This document shows positions 42,501 to 50,593 of a stretch of 64,000 bases of DNA, piece after piece (positions within the stretch are counted from its first letter, which is position 1; the number at the start of each line of letters is the position of its first letter). This DNA comes from Haloferax litoreum (GTDB taxonomy: Archaea > Halobacteriota > Halobacteria > Halobacteriales > Haloferacaceae). The stretch covers positions 62,001 through 126,000 of the forward strand of contig NZ_WKJO01000002.1 in assembly GCF_009674605.1 (NCBI RefSeq). Direction: 5' to 3'. The notes below the pieces were generated by a model, which saw nothing but the letters and a program-made list of their open reading frames with translations, searched no databases and was not told where the DNA came from. The translations under genes were made by a program, and so were the position numbers.

Positions 42501-43953
42501 CCGTTCCATTTGACTCCACCGTGAGCGTTGGCGTCTCGTACGTGCGGACGTCGAAGACCGTTCCATTGAGATGATAGGTAATCGCACCGTCGTGTCGGAA
42601 GTCTTCCCGTGTGTCGATTGTAACGACTGGGGTAACTGCCCAGTCCATGATATCGAGAGCACGCTGTGCGCGGTCCCAGGCCTGTCGATACTTTGGAATC
42701 GTCCCCATTGCGTTCTTCGACCGGTGGCGATCACCGCGTTCGAGTGCTGCCTCTGCAGCAGCAATTTCAGCGGAGACATTCGCCTCATCGTACGAGGTGT
42801 TACGCTCCTCGAGGATTCGACGAGTACGCTTCGCATCTTCGATTGCCTGCCGAGCAAGGCGGGAATCAGACGCAACGAGATGGGCAGTTACATTTGGCGC
42901 ACGCTTGTGCATCGACGCCACAACGCGCTTGTCTTCTTTGAAGACGGAGACATTATTCACCCGGTCCGCATCGAGAATGTAGGAAAATGTCCCATCAACT
43001 GTCTGGTAGTGCAACTGTGCTTTCCGACTGTTTTCGGTCTCTGCTTGGGCCTCAAGGAGGTCGAGTGCGGCATGCCGGTGTGCCAAAGCACTCGCATTTG
43101 GTCCCAGTTCAACAGTGACTAATGTCTCATTCTGGATGGTTGAGTTTTCGAGGGTGGAATTTTCCAGACCATTGCCCAAGTCCTGTGGTGTACCACCTAG
43201 CTTCTCAATCCACTCAGAAACAGTTCGCTTTCCGTAACTCGAAGCTTCACTCTTCGAGTTCTGGTTATGTCCTTCTGCCCCTTTTTTCTTCCCTGGGTTC
43301 GAAGGCCGCTTGTCGTTTGAATTTCCTCTACTCTCTGTTGCTTCCCTCCTGTTCGATTGTCGTTGTTCGCTTCGGTCCCGATTTTCCTTTCTTTGCGTAT
43401 TCTTTTCGGGAACGTTGTTGCTCTTGTTTGAATTGCCAGATTTCTTCTCTTCGGCTCTATTCCCATTCACCATCCCGTTCGGAGACTTCTCGCCTTTCTT
43501 CGAATTCGAATTCTGACTCTGTCCCTGATTCGGGTCCGGCTTGTGCTTTTCTCCAGTCTTGTTACTGTTCTTGGACCTTTTGGATGCTTTCTCGTCTTTT
43601 TTAGAACTCGAATTTGTTCTCTCGGTCCCATCGGGTGCTTGTGTTGTGGTTGTTTTTCCTTGAGCCCCGTTATCTGGTTGGTTTCCGCCCTTTTGTGTCT
43701 TGTTTTGCCCCTTCTTTTGGCTCTTTCCTTGCCCTTGTCTTGTTGCTTTCCCCGTAGCATTTTCATCGTTGTTCGCTCTTTGCTCTCCATTCAAAATCGA
43801 AAGGTCGGGCTTGGGAATGTCTATTTGCTCTAGAAAGGATTCCTGAGAGGAGTCCGTGTACGGTGCTGGCCTTGCTGCGACAGTAGTGATCGGCGAAGTA
43901 AGAAGAAGAAATACGAAAATGAGCGCAAAAATCTTCTGCTGGGAAATGTTCAT
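39526..43953 (-). CDS. Large secreted protein with TSP3 calcium repeats and toxin-like C-terminal domain
   Basis: A 1475-residue protein. In order: a Sec-type signal (residues 1-27, 'FALIFVFLLLTSPITTVAA'); a Lys/Asn/Gln-rich low-complexity stretch (about 45-235); an alpha-helical and Ig-like part with many N-glycosylation sequons (about 240-540); thrombospondin-type-3 Asp-rich repeats (about 545-735, 'DTDGDGVLDGEE', 'DSDNNGVPDGRED'); a Cys-containing and Asp/Gly linker; more TSP3 repeats (about 1090-1200); a Gly-rich hydrophobic hairpin (1294-1346); and a 90-residue C-terminal domain (1386-1475) with His1390, His1397 and 'GTAYERHENP'. This resembles polymorphic toxin architecture with a small ribonuclease-like tip. 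The tip fold is inferred, not proven. Confidence 0.85.
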   Translation of the reverse strand: MNISQQKIFALIFVFLLLTSPITTVAARPAPYTDSSQESFLEQIDIPKPDLSILNGEQRANNDENATGKATRQGQGKSQKKGQNKTQKGGNQPDNGAQGKTTTTQAPDGTERTNSSSKKDEKASKRSKNSNKTGEKHKPDPNQGQSQNSNSKKGEKSPNGMVNGNRAEEKKSGNSNKSNNVPEKNTQRKENRDRSEQRQSNRREATESRGNSNDKRPSNPGKKKGAEGHNQNSKSEASSYGKRTVSEWIEKLGGTPQDLGNGLENSTLENSTIQNETLVTVELGPNASALAHRHAALDLLEAQAETENSRKAQLHYQTVDGTFSYILDADRVNNVSVFKEDKRVVASMHKRAPNVTAHLVASDSRLARQAIEDAKRTRRILEERNTSYDEANVSAEIAAAEAALERGDRHRSKNAMGTIPKYRQAWDRAQRALDIMDWAVTPVVTIDTREDFRHDGAITYHLNGTVFDVRTYETPTLTVESNGTARTVRVTTSTTPASIETFNTTVTLRHRVNEITVQATDPNIALGTDTDETPPPATGRDQLKLDGDGLPDTYEQSVTGTLPLNPDSNSTQTTKNESGNGIVDGAEDFDQDSVLTFQEYVRGLDPFDADSDGDQLNDGFELQYPSLDPLSVDSDNNGVPDGREDPDGDGLSNLHEQNASTNAVLSDTDHDGLLDGAEVDKYGTNPLDQDTDKDGLGDAEELELGTDPLLADTDGDGVLDGEETFTTSTANESVGIEIDITGNGDIAGGVTVSKASKEPFEGTAAEDSTVSEVVDIHANSGFESAKLTLSYDEKKTKSERDLAVYRFETENQRFVKLDSTVNAKNDTVTAETPHFSVYLVMDSAKWQKSFAKKLPTRDDARSTTFSDEFKDIGDWDCEGECRVSDGHVEIGSGSGISSQSLKTSELSIGILSGPPRCDISDEPGCIDEPVEEPDDCAADEVWDQTYETCVPNGDDDEDTSDPPEDDGGSDGNDDNGDGDNDGWNTPEPIPPSKFTRGITLHDDTIRAGIVLNTRAEASSDGEATVCIVGESDTICPLTLENGETRSWTKLKSSLTQFAGEEITLRIKTTEGSNIEIDSIDVWQTRDSDGDGLPNEMERSGIRNYKGETVTTDPFDEDTDGDGWSDGREVGKFEPRYSSGGYHYLLSDPTRADTDGDGIDDPVERDILDSNPLEPDTDGDGYIDIIDPRPTIEDNQPTIEIESNNLKEKIDVFVSDDSPIKSVDVNGRYNPWCCREPYWDKSYPSEVTTSIDGTSKYHIPIRQHGLDEHPEEYYVNATDVHGNKVAFHVTPVQDGGFTVASVVVVSGAAGSEVAAGGGVALIGGSTAMTAGVGILVVGGVAYLDYQSTTFQKEQVKLTRELPLLNLAELDIENPKGVDKEVKLPKRKWEDHIEGRDGHLSKEEIRRVIEKADKVYKNDRGLYMWIIIENGVVKIVRAYDRGDHLEIGTAYERHENPIEYVQEWVNSNHMYEVPLDE

Positions 43954-43977
43954 AAAATCGAATTATGATAATGTCAT

Positions 43978-43985
43978 GTATAATT
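43978..43985 (-). promoter_or_regulatory. TATA-like box of the large secreted protein gene
   Basis: Minus-strand AATTATACAT about 29 bases before the ATG at 43953. The intergenic DNA upstream (43954-45198) has no intact gene. It holds the fold-back repeat and an eroded fragment. Confidence 0.5.
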
Positions 43986-44200
43986 TTCTATCATTTTCTG
44001 GATTGCCAAATAGCCCTGAATTCGCAATACTCCTCTGAGTTATCTCCTGTTGGTGACCAAAAAGAATCACTGAGCTGCCTCCATAGAGATCAACTTTGAT
44101 ATTTGGTTCTCTCAGAATTGCCATTCGTTGGCTGAAGTAATTCAACATGGACCAGTTCGCTCTTACAGACCTCGGTGTGAATACGGTTGGTTAAGTCTGG

Positions 44201-44523
44201 AATAGGAGCAGTCTATCGATTTTTTGATACTTTATCTCTCAAAAAATAAATTTCCGGATTCCCTCACTGTGATGGGCTCGGAAATCACGAGGTGAGAGCT
44301 TAATCAGACTAAATATGCGCGAAAATAAGGCACACAGCACTTCCATCCGAGGTTGTGTGACTTCACAGTTTCGGAGTTTGGGTTCTGTTGCGTGTCTTAT
44401 TTTCACATGGCTTGTGTTTGATTAGGCCCTCGTCTCGTGATTTCCGAGTTCGTCACGGTGAGATAGTGTGGAAAGGTTTTCTGAGTGATATGAAATCAAA
44501 ACCGATAGACTGCGCCTATTTCT
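44201..44523. repeat. Fold-back (long imperfect inverted) repeat
   Basis: The left arm begins AATAGGAGCAGTCTATCG. The reverse complement of the right end begins AATAGGCGCAGTCTATCG. The arms continue to match imperfectly for about 150 bases, with blocks CTCGGAAATCACGAG and TAATCA and with GAAAATAAG shared nearer the centre, so the whole 323 bases can fold on itself. No transposase lies inside. It looks like a miniature inverted-repeat element or a foldback transposon remnant. Confidence 0.65.
44327..44365 (+). repeat. Direct repeat, copy 1
   Basis: AAGGCACACAGCACTTCCAT, then CCGAGGTTGTGTGACTTCA. Nearly identical to 44544-44585, the second copy having a three-base insertion and minor changes. 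It sits inside the fold-back element. Confidence 0.6.
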
Positions 44524-44543
44524 CCGTTGTTGTGCTTGAATAG

Positions 44544-44585
44544 AAGGCACGCAACACTTCCATCCTCCGAGGTTGTGTGACTTCA
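44544..44585 (+). repeat. Direct repeat, copy 2
   Basis: Repeats the core of 44327-44365 just outside the right arm of the fold-back element. This suggests a second, truncated insertion of the same element or slippage at its centre. Confidence 0.6.
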
Positions 44586-44819
44586 GTCCCCTCCATTTTG
44601 TATAGCGATATATTATTTATCTTCTAATCGTGAGTTCACGACCCAGTTTTACTAATTGCAGTTGTGTATGGTCCACTCCCGCATAAGCCAAAGTATTAAC
44701 TAGGTGTGATAAAGTCACTGAGTAATGAAAATTCACGATTCAGAATCACCCAAACATGCAGCGATAGGGTTAGTCACCGGAGGTAAGGCGTGAATCAGCA
44801 CTTTGAATCCAAGGATTAG

Positions 44820-45008
44820 AGGCCGAAGAGGAGGCTTCAGAGAACGAGACGAGAGAGCGCCGCTACAACTGGCCCCGCATGGTTCTCGACGAACTCGTCG
44901 ATGTCTACTGGTAAGATATCGCACCGAAGCGATATCGCGACGGGTTCGACGAGGACAGCGGTGTCCCGACCTGCGAACCGTACCGAGCATGGATACTGGT
45001 GTGAGAGG
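44820..45008 (+). pseudogene. Eroded gene fragment of unknown family
   Basis: One plus-strand frame gives protein-like sequence across two stops: 'RRYNWPRMVLDELVDVYW', stop, 'DIAPKRYRDGFDEDSGVPT', then a stop near 45008. The acidic, haloarchaeal-like composition suggests a real ancestral gene. The family is not recognised. Confidence 0.4.
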
Positions 45009-45198
45009 GTACATGCTCCACACGAGCATCAGGTTCTCGCACCTGAATTGAGATTTACGTCTTTAAAACGCCTTGTTGGGTGCAGAACTATAGGTACCAT
45101 TGCCAGTCTATTGGATGCGTAATAGTTCCAGAGATGCTGTTTCTCATTGACCGAGACCCAGTGAAGTGTGATATGGTATTAGAAAACACACATAGTAC

Positions 45199-46074
45199 AT
45201 GAATTCTGGAACTGGTTTCGGAACCGATGGTGTCGTCACTACGGAGATAGACAGCGAATCACCAGAATCGAGACACTGGTACACCTTCGGCATCTTCGTC
45301 GCAAGCACGCTCACGTATTCGTGGGGGTTGTGGGCCCTCCTCGTGTTCGGAATCGTTCCTGCGTCGGCAACCACACCCCTCATCCTACTCGGTGGATTTG
45401 GTCCGTTCGTCGGTGCGCTGGTCACGCTCCGGCTTACGGGATTGAGTGTCCGCACGTGGCTTCGGTCGAACCTCCGCTATCGTCTCTCGCTTCGATGGTA
45501 CGCGCTCGCTGTCGTCTTGCCGCCGATCCTCATCGTCGCCTCCAGTATCATCTACGTGACCGTCTTCGATGCGTCGTACGCGTTCGACGAACTCGCTGCG
45601 CTCTGGATGTTCCCTCTCGGCCTTGCGTTGACGTTTGCCGTCGGTGGCGGGAACGAAGAACTCGGGTGGCGTGGGTTTGCTCAGCCGGCACTCCAAGAAG
45701 GACTTTCTGCGTTCACGGCAAGTGTCCTAATCGGGTTCGTCTGGTTCGTCTGGCACATTCCACTGTTCTTCGTTCCAGGGAGCTCGCAGGCCGGCGTCCC
45801 GATGGTCCCCTACGCGGTTGGCGTCCTCGCCACAGCCGTCGTGCTCACATGGCTCTACAACGCTACTGGGAGCCTCCTCATCCCGTGGCTATATCACGCC
45901 AGTATCAACCCCGCCGGCGGGTATTTCTTAGCGGGTGTGGACAGCCTAAAGACCACTCCTGGATACGGCACGTACGCGCTGGTCGTCGCAATCGTTGCCG
46001 TCGCCTTGCTTGTCCGCTACGGTCCGACAGACCTCGCGGCTCGTGCTCGAGTTCGACTTTCGGACTTGACGTGA
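45199..46074 (+). CDS. CPBP-family intramembrane metalloprotease, copy 1
   Basis: A 291-residue protein with about eight membrane helices. Motif 1 is 'GGNEELGWRGFAQP' (EExxxR) and motif 2 'FVWFVWHIPLFF' (FxxxH), with a late His in 'WLYHASINP', the expected active-site set of Abi/CPBP proteases (Rce1-like). In bacteria these proteins are often found with bacteriocin or exporter genes. This one has no close partner on its strand. Two further copies lie at 46205 and 51637. Confidence 0.9.
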   Translation: MNSGTGFGTDGVVTTEIDSESPESRHWYTFGIFVASTLTYSWGLWALLVFGIVPASATTPLILLGGFGPFVGALVTLRLTGLSVRTWLRSNLRYRLSLRWYALAVVLPPILIVASSIIYVTVFDASYAFDELAALWMFPLGLALTFAVGGGNEELGWRGFAQPALQEGLSAFTASVLIGFVWFVWHIPLFFVPGSSQAGVPMVPYAVGVLATAVVLTWLYNATGSLLIPWLYHASINPAGGYFLAGVDSLKTTPGYGTYALVVAIVAVALLVRYGPTDLAARARVRLSDLT

Positions 46075-46204
46075 GTCTCCCACATCGAGTACGCACAGAT
46101 TGCAGTGGTGGGCGACGAAACCGCTCGTGGTCGACACGCGATACCCCGTGAGCGACGTCGCGTCCATCGTCGTTACTGGTGGGCGGTTCGTACTGCCTAT
46201 CATT

Positions 46205-47041
46205 TCAATCACTAGAGTGAGAAGAAACCGCCATGTACTCACCAGACGGGGCGAGGTGTCGCGGCCCGTAGTGTATCACCAAAGCGAGCGCGACCACCGT
46301 TAGCGCCGTGGCAAGTAGGCCCAACCCCAGCGGAGAAATTGCACCGGCGACGCCGCCAATCGGGTAGTAGTTCAGGATGGCGTTTCCACCGGCATGGAGG
46401 ACGATGGCGGGAACGACACTCCCTCCTGTAGCGTTGGTCAGCCACGTCAGCACGACGGACAATGCAATAAGTTGGGCGACGTACAACCACGGCGACATCC
46501 CATTCTGCACTGTCCCCGAGAGGAAGAACAGTGGCAGGTGCCAGCCAGCCCAGACGAGGCCGACAAGGAGAGCGGCAACGAGTGCAGTGTATTTGTCCTG
46601 CAGATGAGGGAGGAGATATCCACGCCACCCCGGTTCTTCTAACCCACCACCGAATAGAGCGATAAACCCCAAGAAGAGCGGGTACTCGACCGCCGCAGGG
46701 AGTGCATTGAGAGACGATTCGCCACCAAAGACAAGCGCGTGAACGACTCCAGCAGCGAGGACGACGACGGCCGGCAGGACGAACGCGACGACGTAGTACC
46801 GACCGGCAACCCGAGTGCTGAAGATGTTCGCAAGCCACGACTGCACGCTTCGTCCTGCAGCGTACGTCAGGAGGATGCCCACGAAGAACGGGCCGAGACC
46901 GCCGAGAACGAACAGAACCGATCCAGTGACCGCGTCGGAGTTGGGGATCACAGCCCGAAGCCCCCAGCACGCCCACGAGAACGCGTACGTCGCGAGCGTG
47001 TAGACGAGCAATGTGCGTTCTGGCCGCTCGTCAAACGTCAT
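46205..47041 (-). CDS. CPBP-family intramembrane metalloprotease, copy 2
   Basis: A 278-residue polytopic protein with 'GGLEEPGWRGYLLP' (EExxxR), 'GLVWAGWHLPLFF' and 'AIVLHAGGNAILN'. It is convergent with the first copy, whose stop is 131 bases away. The local pair is not recently duplicated; identity is mostly confined to motifs. Substrate unknown. The start ATG at 47041 leaves a short N-terminus before helix one. Confidence 0.9.
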   Translation of the reverse strand: MTFDERPERTLLVYTLATYAFSWACWGLRAVIPNSDAVTGSVLFVLGGLGPFFVGILLTYAAGRSVQSWLANIFSTRVAGRYYVVAFVLPAVVVLAAGVVHALVFGGESSLNALPAAVEYPLFLGFIALFGGGLEEPGWRGYLLPHLQDKYTALVAALLVGLVWAGWHLPLFFLSGTVQNGMSPWLYVAQLIALSVVLTWLTNATGGSVVPAIVLHAGGNAILNYYPIGGVAGAISPLGLGLLATALTVVALALVIHYGPRHLAPSGEYMAVSSHSSD

Positions 47042-47219
47042 ACGCAGTAGTACAGATTCGGGCCCCTCAATCGTTCCGGTGATACAATCTCTCTACTCGT
47101 TGCCTCGAAACCCGCAGCGTGATGAACGACCCCTCCGAAACCGACAGCAGACGTGAGTAGGTCTCAGTTCGTGAGAAGTATCTCTCGCGTATTTCCTCTT
47201 GGTCGGCAAATTCACTCAT

Positions 47220-47630
47220 ATGAGCGACACAAATACCCTCCGCAACGCAGTCATCGGTGCAGTCGTCACAATCGTTCTCGCGTTCACTGCAATCTCGCCT
47301 GTGGTCGGTGGGGCGGTGGCTGGTTACCTCCAACAGGAACGTCCCAATCGTGGTGCGAGAGTCGGTGCTATCTCCGGCGTCATCGCGAGCATTCCGTTCC
47401 TCCTCGTACTCGCTCTCGGCGTCGTCGTGTTCTTCGGGACGTCCACGACGGGTGGATTCGGTGCCCCGGGGGGCGTCGAACTAGCCATCATCTTGCTGCT
47501 CATCGTTCCTCTCGGGGTACTTTGGAATGCCGGCCTGAGCGCCGCGGGTGGTTACGTCGGTGCATATCTCCGTATGAAATCTGGCCCCGCGGAGTCAACC
47601 ACACCCGAATTCGGGCAGGATGCGAGGTAG
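47220..47630 (+). CDS. DUF5518 family membrane protein
   Basis: A 136-residue protein with an N-terminal helix pair ('AVIGAVVTIVLAFTAISPVVGGAVAGYLQQ' shown here in part, a Gly-zipper-like segment) and two further helices. It matches haloarchaeal DUF5518 proteins as I remember them: 'GGAVAGYLQ' followed by 'GARVGAISGVIASIPF'. The function is unknown. I start at the ATG at 47220; the longer frame from 47199 is less likely. Confidence 0.75.
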   Translation: MSDTNTLRNAVIGAVVTIVLAFTAISPVVGGAVAGYLQQERPNRGARVGAISGVIASIPFLLVLALGVVVFFGTSTTGGFGAPGGVELAIILLLIVPLGVLWNAGLSAAGGYVGAYLRMKSGPAESTTPEFGQDAR

Positions 47631-47806
47631 CACAATCACTCGTCGCGGGAGATAGAACAGCGACCCAATCGGTGGTCAACACTGGCTGCCGTTCGCCCTT
47701 TTCGCACCGCCGTCGTTTCCCCTCAATGACTAAATAGAAAAATTTGGGAAGGTAACGTTCGCCCGGTAGCGGTTGCACTCAGAATGTCGACAGGATAATT
47801 TCAGTT

Positions 47807-48592
47807 TCAGAGTCGGTCAGGAATCGACTCTGCCTCGTCTCGACACAGTGACATGGCGAACTCACGGACGATACCCGTGTACGCCTCGGGCCGTTCGAGA
47901 TTCACGGTGTGGCCCGCATCGCGAATGACGACAGGGGTAGCGTTCGACAGTTCGGAACACCGTTCGACTGCTGCCGGTCGATTAATCTTGTCGTCTTCGC
48001 AATTGATGAACAGAACCGGTCCAGCGAATCTCGACAGGAGTGCAGGGAAATCGACTCCGACGAGCGCCAGGCCGGACTGCCCCCACGCATCCAGCGACAG
48101 TCCCGCCTCGAGTATTTCTTCGATTGCCGCATCGGAGAGCGGGAGCGAACGCAACCGCTCGCCCATCGTTCGTTCGAACCGGGGTTCGACGCCGGGAACC
48201 CTAGCGCCGAGTCGAAACAGGTAGCTACTGACGGTCGTCCGGGCACCCAACTGACCGCGATAGTCGGCACTGCTCCCAGAGAGGACCACCCCCGACACAC
48301 GGTCGGGGTTGCGGGCCGCCACGCTGGTCACTACGTAGCCACCGAGCGACTGACCGACCAAGACGACGCAGTCAGATTCCACATCGGCTAGGAGTGCTGC
48401 CACGGTCTCCACGGCGTCATCGAATCGGAACGGTTCGTCGGCGCGGTCACCGTGTCCGGGGAGGTCCGGCGCGAGGGTCCGAAAGGAGTCTGCGAGCGAA
48501 TCCATCTGTGGGACCCAGAGCTTTCGTGAGATACCGGCCCCGTGGACGAAGATGAGAGCGGGCGCGTCGATTGGACCACGGATATCGACCAT
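47807..48592 (-). CDS. Alpha/beta-fold hydrolase
   Basis: A 261-residue hydrolase. Nucleophile elbow 'GQSLGGY' (Ser about 99), oxyanion motif 'FVHGAG', Asp in 'NCEDDKIN' and His in 'AGHTVNLE'. The cap domain and length fit esterases or carboxyl-ester lactonases of the 3-oxoadipate-lactonase-like class. Its ATG directly abuts the stop of the hydrolase gene upstream (0-base gap at 48592/48593), so the two hydrolases form one unit. Confidence 0.9.
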   Translation of the reverse strand: MVDIRGPIDAPALIFVHGAGISRKLWVPQMDSLADSFRTLAPDLPGHGDRADEPFRFDDAVETVAALLADVESDCVVLVGQSLGGYVVTSVAARNPDRVSGVVLSGSSADYRGQLGARTTVSSYLFRLGARVPGVEPRFERTMGERLRSLPLSDAAIEEILEAGLSLDAWGQSGLALVGVDFPALLSRFAGPVLFINCEDDKINRPAAVERCSELSNATPVVIRDAGHTVNLERPEAYTGIVREFAMSLCRDEAESIPDRL

Positions 48593-49495
48593 TTACGGCC
48601 TCGAGAGTTGCGTGAGCACACCGAGCAAGTGCTCTCGGAGTGGCGTCGGGTTCAGTGTCGCCGTGATGTGTCCACGGTCGACGACCAAGAGATTGGACTC
48701 GTCGTAAGCGCGTCGCTGGCGTTCGTACTCGATATACTGGTCGTGCCTCGCCAGCAGCGGATAGACCGTCCCTGTACCGTTGTCACGAAGGTCCTCCCCG
48801 AAATCCAACGTCTGCTCGACTGCAGTCGGGTTCTCCCGCCCTGCCCGCCCGAGCAGGCGACGGTAGGTCGACCGGGTGAACAGCTTACCGAGTTCGGCGC
48901 CAGCGAGCATCGGGATGTACACGTCCGCAGTCCCTTCGTAGGCACGATGCAGGTTCGTTACCCACCCACCGAGACTCACGCCCGCGACGGCCACTGGAAC
49001 GCTGTCCTCCTGTTGGTCGACGATTCCATCGATGGCTGCCACAGACGTTGCGAGCATTGCGACGAAGTTGGACAGGTCACCCATCTTTCGTGCATAATCC
49101 CGGGTCGTCCCGTCGTGAAACGGGGCTCTGAGTCCGATGACGTTCATTTCGAGGTGGTCCGCATGGTCGACAAGAAGGTCCCGAAACGTGTTCGGTGAAA
49201 AGCGACTCGACGAAAACGGTCGCTCGTCGTTCCCGTGGTGGTAGACGATTGTTGGATAGTCTGGCCCGCACCACTGTACAACCTTGATGCCGACACCCAG
49301 AGTTCCGACAGGGGTCTCTGCAGAGATTTCGTGGATTCCCTCACCGGCCAGTGTCGGAACCGAGACACTGACTGAAGGGAGCATCTCCTCGACACGAGGG
49401 GCGTCAACGCTCCGGGCGAAAAAGCGGTTCCCTCCGACAAAGAGCGAGCCCAAACGAACGGTCGCTCGGTCGATGAGCGCGTGGTGGGATACCAT
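48593..49495 (-). CDS. Alpha/beta-hydrolase-like protein
   Basis: A 300-residue protein with a hydrolase core: 'PTIVYHHGNDERPF' (oxyanion region), 'VAGVSLGGWVTNLHRAY' (GxSxGG nucleophile), and possible acid and base in 'LLARHDQYIEY' and 'DRGHITATL'. The family is less clear than for the neighbour. It is conserved in haloarchaea as far as I can judge by style. It leads the two-hydrolase unit. Confidence 0.75.
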   Translation of the reverse strand: MVSHHALIDRATVRLGSLFVGGNRFFARSVDAPRVEEMLPSVSVSVPTLAGEGIHEISAETPVGTLGVGIKVVQWCGPDYPTIVYHHGNDERPFSSSRFSPNTFRDLLVDHADHLEMNVIGLRAPFHDGTTRDYARKMGDLSNFVAMLATSVAAIDGIVDQQEDSVPVAVAGVSLGGWVTNLHRAYEGTADVYIPMLAGAELGKLFTRSTYRRLLGRAGRENPTAVEQTLDFGEDLRDNGTGTVYPLLARHDQYIEYERQRRAYDESNLLVVDRGHITATLNPTPLREHLLGVLTQLSRP

Positions 49496-49557
49496 GTCCC
49501 TTCAGTCGTCCGAAGAGGGTTAGTTCCCCCTGTTTCGGTGTCCCCACCGACTGTATG

Positions 49558-49773
49558 TCAGCCGATTTTTGCGCCGACAGCTGTGAACTGAACACAAACC
49601 GTGGATTCGTTTTCTGTCCAGTCATCGGTGGGCCACTCGTTGAATCTGCCGAACTGCACGATGCCAGTGACGCTCGCGTTCGTCGGGTCGTCGTAGGCGG
49701 GATACACTGCTGAAAGTCGTACAGAAGGCAACATCTTCCGTGCTGACGAGGCGACGTCGGCATCCTCGAACAA
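49558..49773 (-). CDS. Possible small protein downstream of the ABC permease
   Basis: A 71-residue open frame starting at a TTG, 17 bases after the permease stop. The composition is plausible (acidic, with 'VRLSAVYPAYDDPTNASVTGIVQFG'), but no start codon better than TTG is present. It may be a fragment of a longer protein. The surrounding 49496-49789 holds nothing else. Confidence 0.3.
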   Translation of the reverse strand: MFEDADVASSARKMLPSVRLSAVYPAYDDPTNASVTGIVQFGRFNEWPTDDWTENESTVCVQFTAVGAKIG

Positions 49774-49789
49774 CCTGGTCCAGAGCGGT

Positions 49790-50593
49790 TCATAGGAGCG
49801 TCTTCACGTCTAGCCACCGACTGACGGTGACCCATCCAACGCCGACGGCACCCAGTGAGACGATGGTGCCACCAACCGAGAGAAGAATCGGGTCTATGGA
49901 TGGGACGGCCGTGGGCAGGACAACGAGTGAGACGGCTGGGAGGATTCCGACCATGATGAGAATGTTTCCGGGTTCTGTCCCGTTGACAGGCGTCTCGGGG
50001 AACCGGAGATAGACCACGACGGCGACGAACGTCGCCCACAGTGTCAATGGAACTGGGGTCAGTAGCCCAGTCACCATGAGTCGGAGCGCACCTGCGGTCA
50101 ACGAGACCTCGGCCCACGCAAGGACGAATGCGGACCCAGCTATCGCAATCGACATCAACACCGCGGTCATCAGGAGTGCGAGGGCGAACGAACCGACGAC
50201 GAGGGCGACGAACACTTCGCGCTCTCGGTAGGGGCCGCTCAAGAGCAATTCCAACTCGCCGGCGGCCAGTCGCTGGCCGACACCGGTCTGTGTGACGAGG
50301 ACCGAGAGGACTGCACTGATCATTGCGATGAAGAACGGCCCCTGGATGACCAACATCGCGAGTAGGAGTGCTGTGTCGTCCTCGGTGCCGGTGAAGAACT
50401 GGCCTGCTTGCGTGGCGAGTGCCTCTCGTGTCGTGCCCGTGAGCACGTCGGGAGAAACCGCAGTCACGCCGAGCAAGCCCAAAAAGAGCAGGCCAGCACC
50501 GACCGGAAACGCGAACAACCGCCAGCTTCGGCCACGGAGTTCGCTCCAGATGATCGCCTTCGCGAGTGTCTGCCAACCCGGCGTCGAACTCAT
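49790..50593 (-). CDS. ABC-2 type transporter permease
   Basis: A 267-residue protein with six membrane helices and no binding-protein features: 'LFAFPVGAGLLFLGLLGV', 'FFIAMISAVLSVLVTQ', 'FALALLMTAVLMSIAIAG', 'GALRLMVTGLLTPVPLTLW'. The start overlaps the ATPase gene end by 4 bases. It probably exports a lipid, peptide or drug, or is an ABC-2 system for stress resistance. A frame-shifted 390-residue reading on the same strand over this gene is a shadow. Confidence 0.85.
   Translation of the reverse strand: MSSTPGWQTLAKAIIWSELRGRSWRLFAFPVGAGLLFLGLLGVTAVSPDVLTGTTREALATQAGQFFTGTEDDTALLLAMLVIQGPFFIAMISAVLSVLVTQTGVGQRLAAGELELLLSGPYREREVFVALVVGSFALALLMTAVLMSIAIAGSAFVLAWAEVSLTAGALRLMVTGLLTPVPLTLWATFVAVVVYLRFPETPVNGTEPGNILIMVGILPAVSLVVLPTAVPSIDPILLSVGGTIVSLGAVGVGWVTVSRWLDVKTLL

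Noticed and set aside
44733-45029. A 98-residue minus-strand frame in the 44-45 kb gap
   Set aside because: Arg/Pro/Ser-rich with no haloarchaeal acidic bias. The opposite strand shows a more coherent eroded gene.
49404-50576. A 390-residue minus-strand frame over the ABC permease
   Set aside because: It has Arg/Pro/His-rich, non-protein-like composition. The other frame encodes a permease with clear membrane helices and a 4-base operon overlap.
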